DNA from: Chroococcidiopsidaceae cyanobacterium CP_BM_RX_35
GTDB lineage: Bacteria; Cyanobacteriota; Cyanobacteriia; Cyanobacteriales; Chroococcidiopsidaceae
Direction of reading: 5' to 3'
Assembly: GCA_019242465.1 (NCBI GenBank)
Contig: JAFAVL010000163.1
Span: 1 to 5,591, forward strand
DNA: 5,591 nucleotides
In this document: positions 5,386 through 5,591 of the stretch, piece after piece
How positions within the stretch are numbered: the first letter of the stretch is position 1
Layout of the letters: the number at the start of each line of letters is the position of its first letter
Made by a program: the position numbers and the translations under genes
The notes under the pieces: model-generated
Told to the model about the DNA's origin: nothing
Databases searched by the model: none
The model's input: the letters and a program-made list of their open reading frames with translations, nothing else

Positions 5386-5591
5386 TCAACGCTTGAGCGC
5401 CAACGTCAGTCCATCCCCAATCGGCACAAGGCTCATGCTTACTCGTTCGTCATGGAGCAGCTTGTCGTTGAAAGCCCGGATAGTGAGGGTGCTTTTGTCT
5501 CGCTCCTGGGGATCAGCAACTTTTCCTGACCACAAAACATTGTCTATCGCGATCAAGCCCCCAGGACGTATGAGTTGAAGTGATCGCTCGT
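5386..5591 (-). CDS. Class I SAM-dependent O-methyltransferase, C-terminal fragment
   Basis: The minus strand encodes 67 residues entering from the right edge and ending at a TGA (5388-5386). The stretch [19 protein letters not shown] followed by a charged linker, [15 protein letters not shown] and [15 protein letters not shown] is characteristic of the caffeoyl-CoA O-methyltransferase-like family (COG4122), which includes cyanobacterial enzymes. In that family the Asp-Asn pair (IDN here) belongs to the divalent-metal site, and the enzymes methylate hydroxyls of catechol-type or similar small molecules. The N-terminus, with the SAM-binding glycine-rich loop, lies outside the window. It is convergent with the ABC gene, with 3 bases between the stop codons, so it is probably functionally separate from it. 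Confidence 0.88.
   Translation of the reverse strand, partial: ERSLQLIRPGGLIAIDNVLWSGKVADPQERDKSTLTIRAFNDKLLHDERVSMSLVPIGDGLTLALKR

Noticed and set aside
5389..5402. CGCT...AGCG hairpin after the ABC stop as a terminator
   Set aside because: The stem is only about 4 bp, there is no T-run, and it lies within the methyltransferase coding sequence.
5285..5578. Plus-strand 97-residue ORF spanning the end of the ABC gene
   Set aside because: It overlaps the confident end of the exporter and the antisense of a clear methyltransferase.

Overview
The window looks like chromosomal DNA of a cyanobacterium. It carries two perfect HIP1 octamers (GCGATCGC at 1996 and 5086), several near-HIP1 sequences, and proteins of typical cyanobacterial type. 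I do not assign a genus. GC content looks moderate, and no rRNA, tRNA, CRISPR array, transposase or phage gene is visible.

Layout: (1) 1-1241, minus strand: most of a multi-membrane-span GT-C glycosyltransferase of the ArnT/PMT type (GT39), whose C-terminus runs off the left edge. (2) 1242-1443: a 202-bp divergent promoter region with a good sigma-70-type promoter for the leftward gene and two small perfect inverted repeats. (3) 1444-3532, plus strand: a second, different GT39-like membrane glycosyltransferase split into two ORFs by a +1 frame change. The two frames overlap across a repeat-rich stretch containing a run of seven Gs, and removing one G would give a single 695-residue protein. 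(4) 3640-5382, plus strand: a complete half-size ABC exporter of the MsbA/HepA type. (5) 5386-5591, minus strand: the C-terminal 67 residues of a class I SAM-dependent O-methyltransferase (caffeoyl-CoA OMT-like), convergent with the ABC gene and separated from it by 3 bases.

The two glycosyltransferases probably move sugars from polyprenyl-phosphate carriers to acceptors on the outer face of the plasma membrane, and the ABC exporter probably flips a lipid or lipid-linked glycan. Together they suggest an envelope-glycan or glycolipid neighbourhood; that link is inference from proximity only.

The most unusual content is a family of palindromic repeats inside the coding sequences. A 79-bp copy at the left edge (in the first glycosyltransferase) and a longer copy at 2852-3050 (in the second) align without gaps at about 85% identity, but are translated in different frames. 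The longer copy ends in three hairpins of identical 9-3-9 geometry at an exact 39-nt period. Their flanking sequence is partly conserved while their stem sequences are unrelated. A third, different G/C-skewed repeat region (2164-2284) sits at the frame break. All three lie in predicted loops or tails of membrane proteins, as expected for a selfish or modular repeat tolerated at permissive protein sites.
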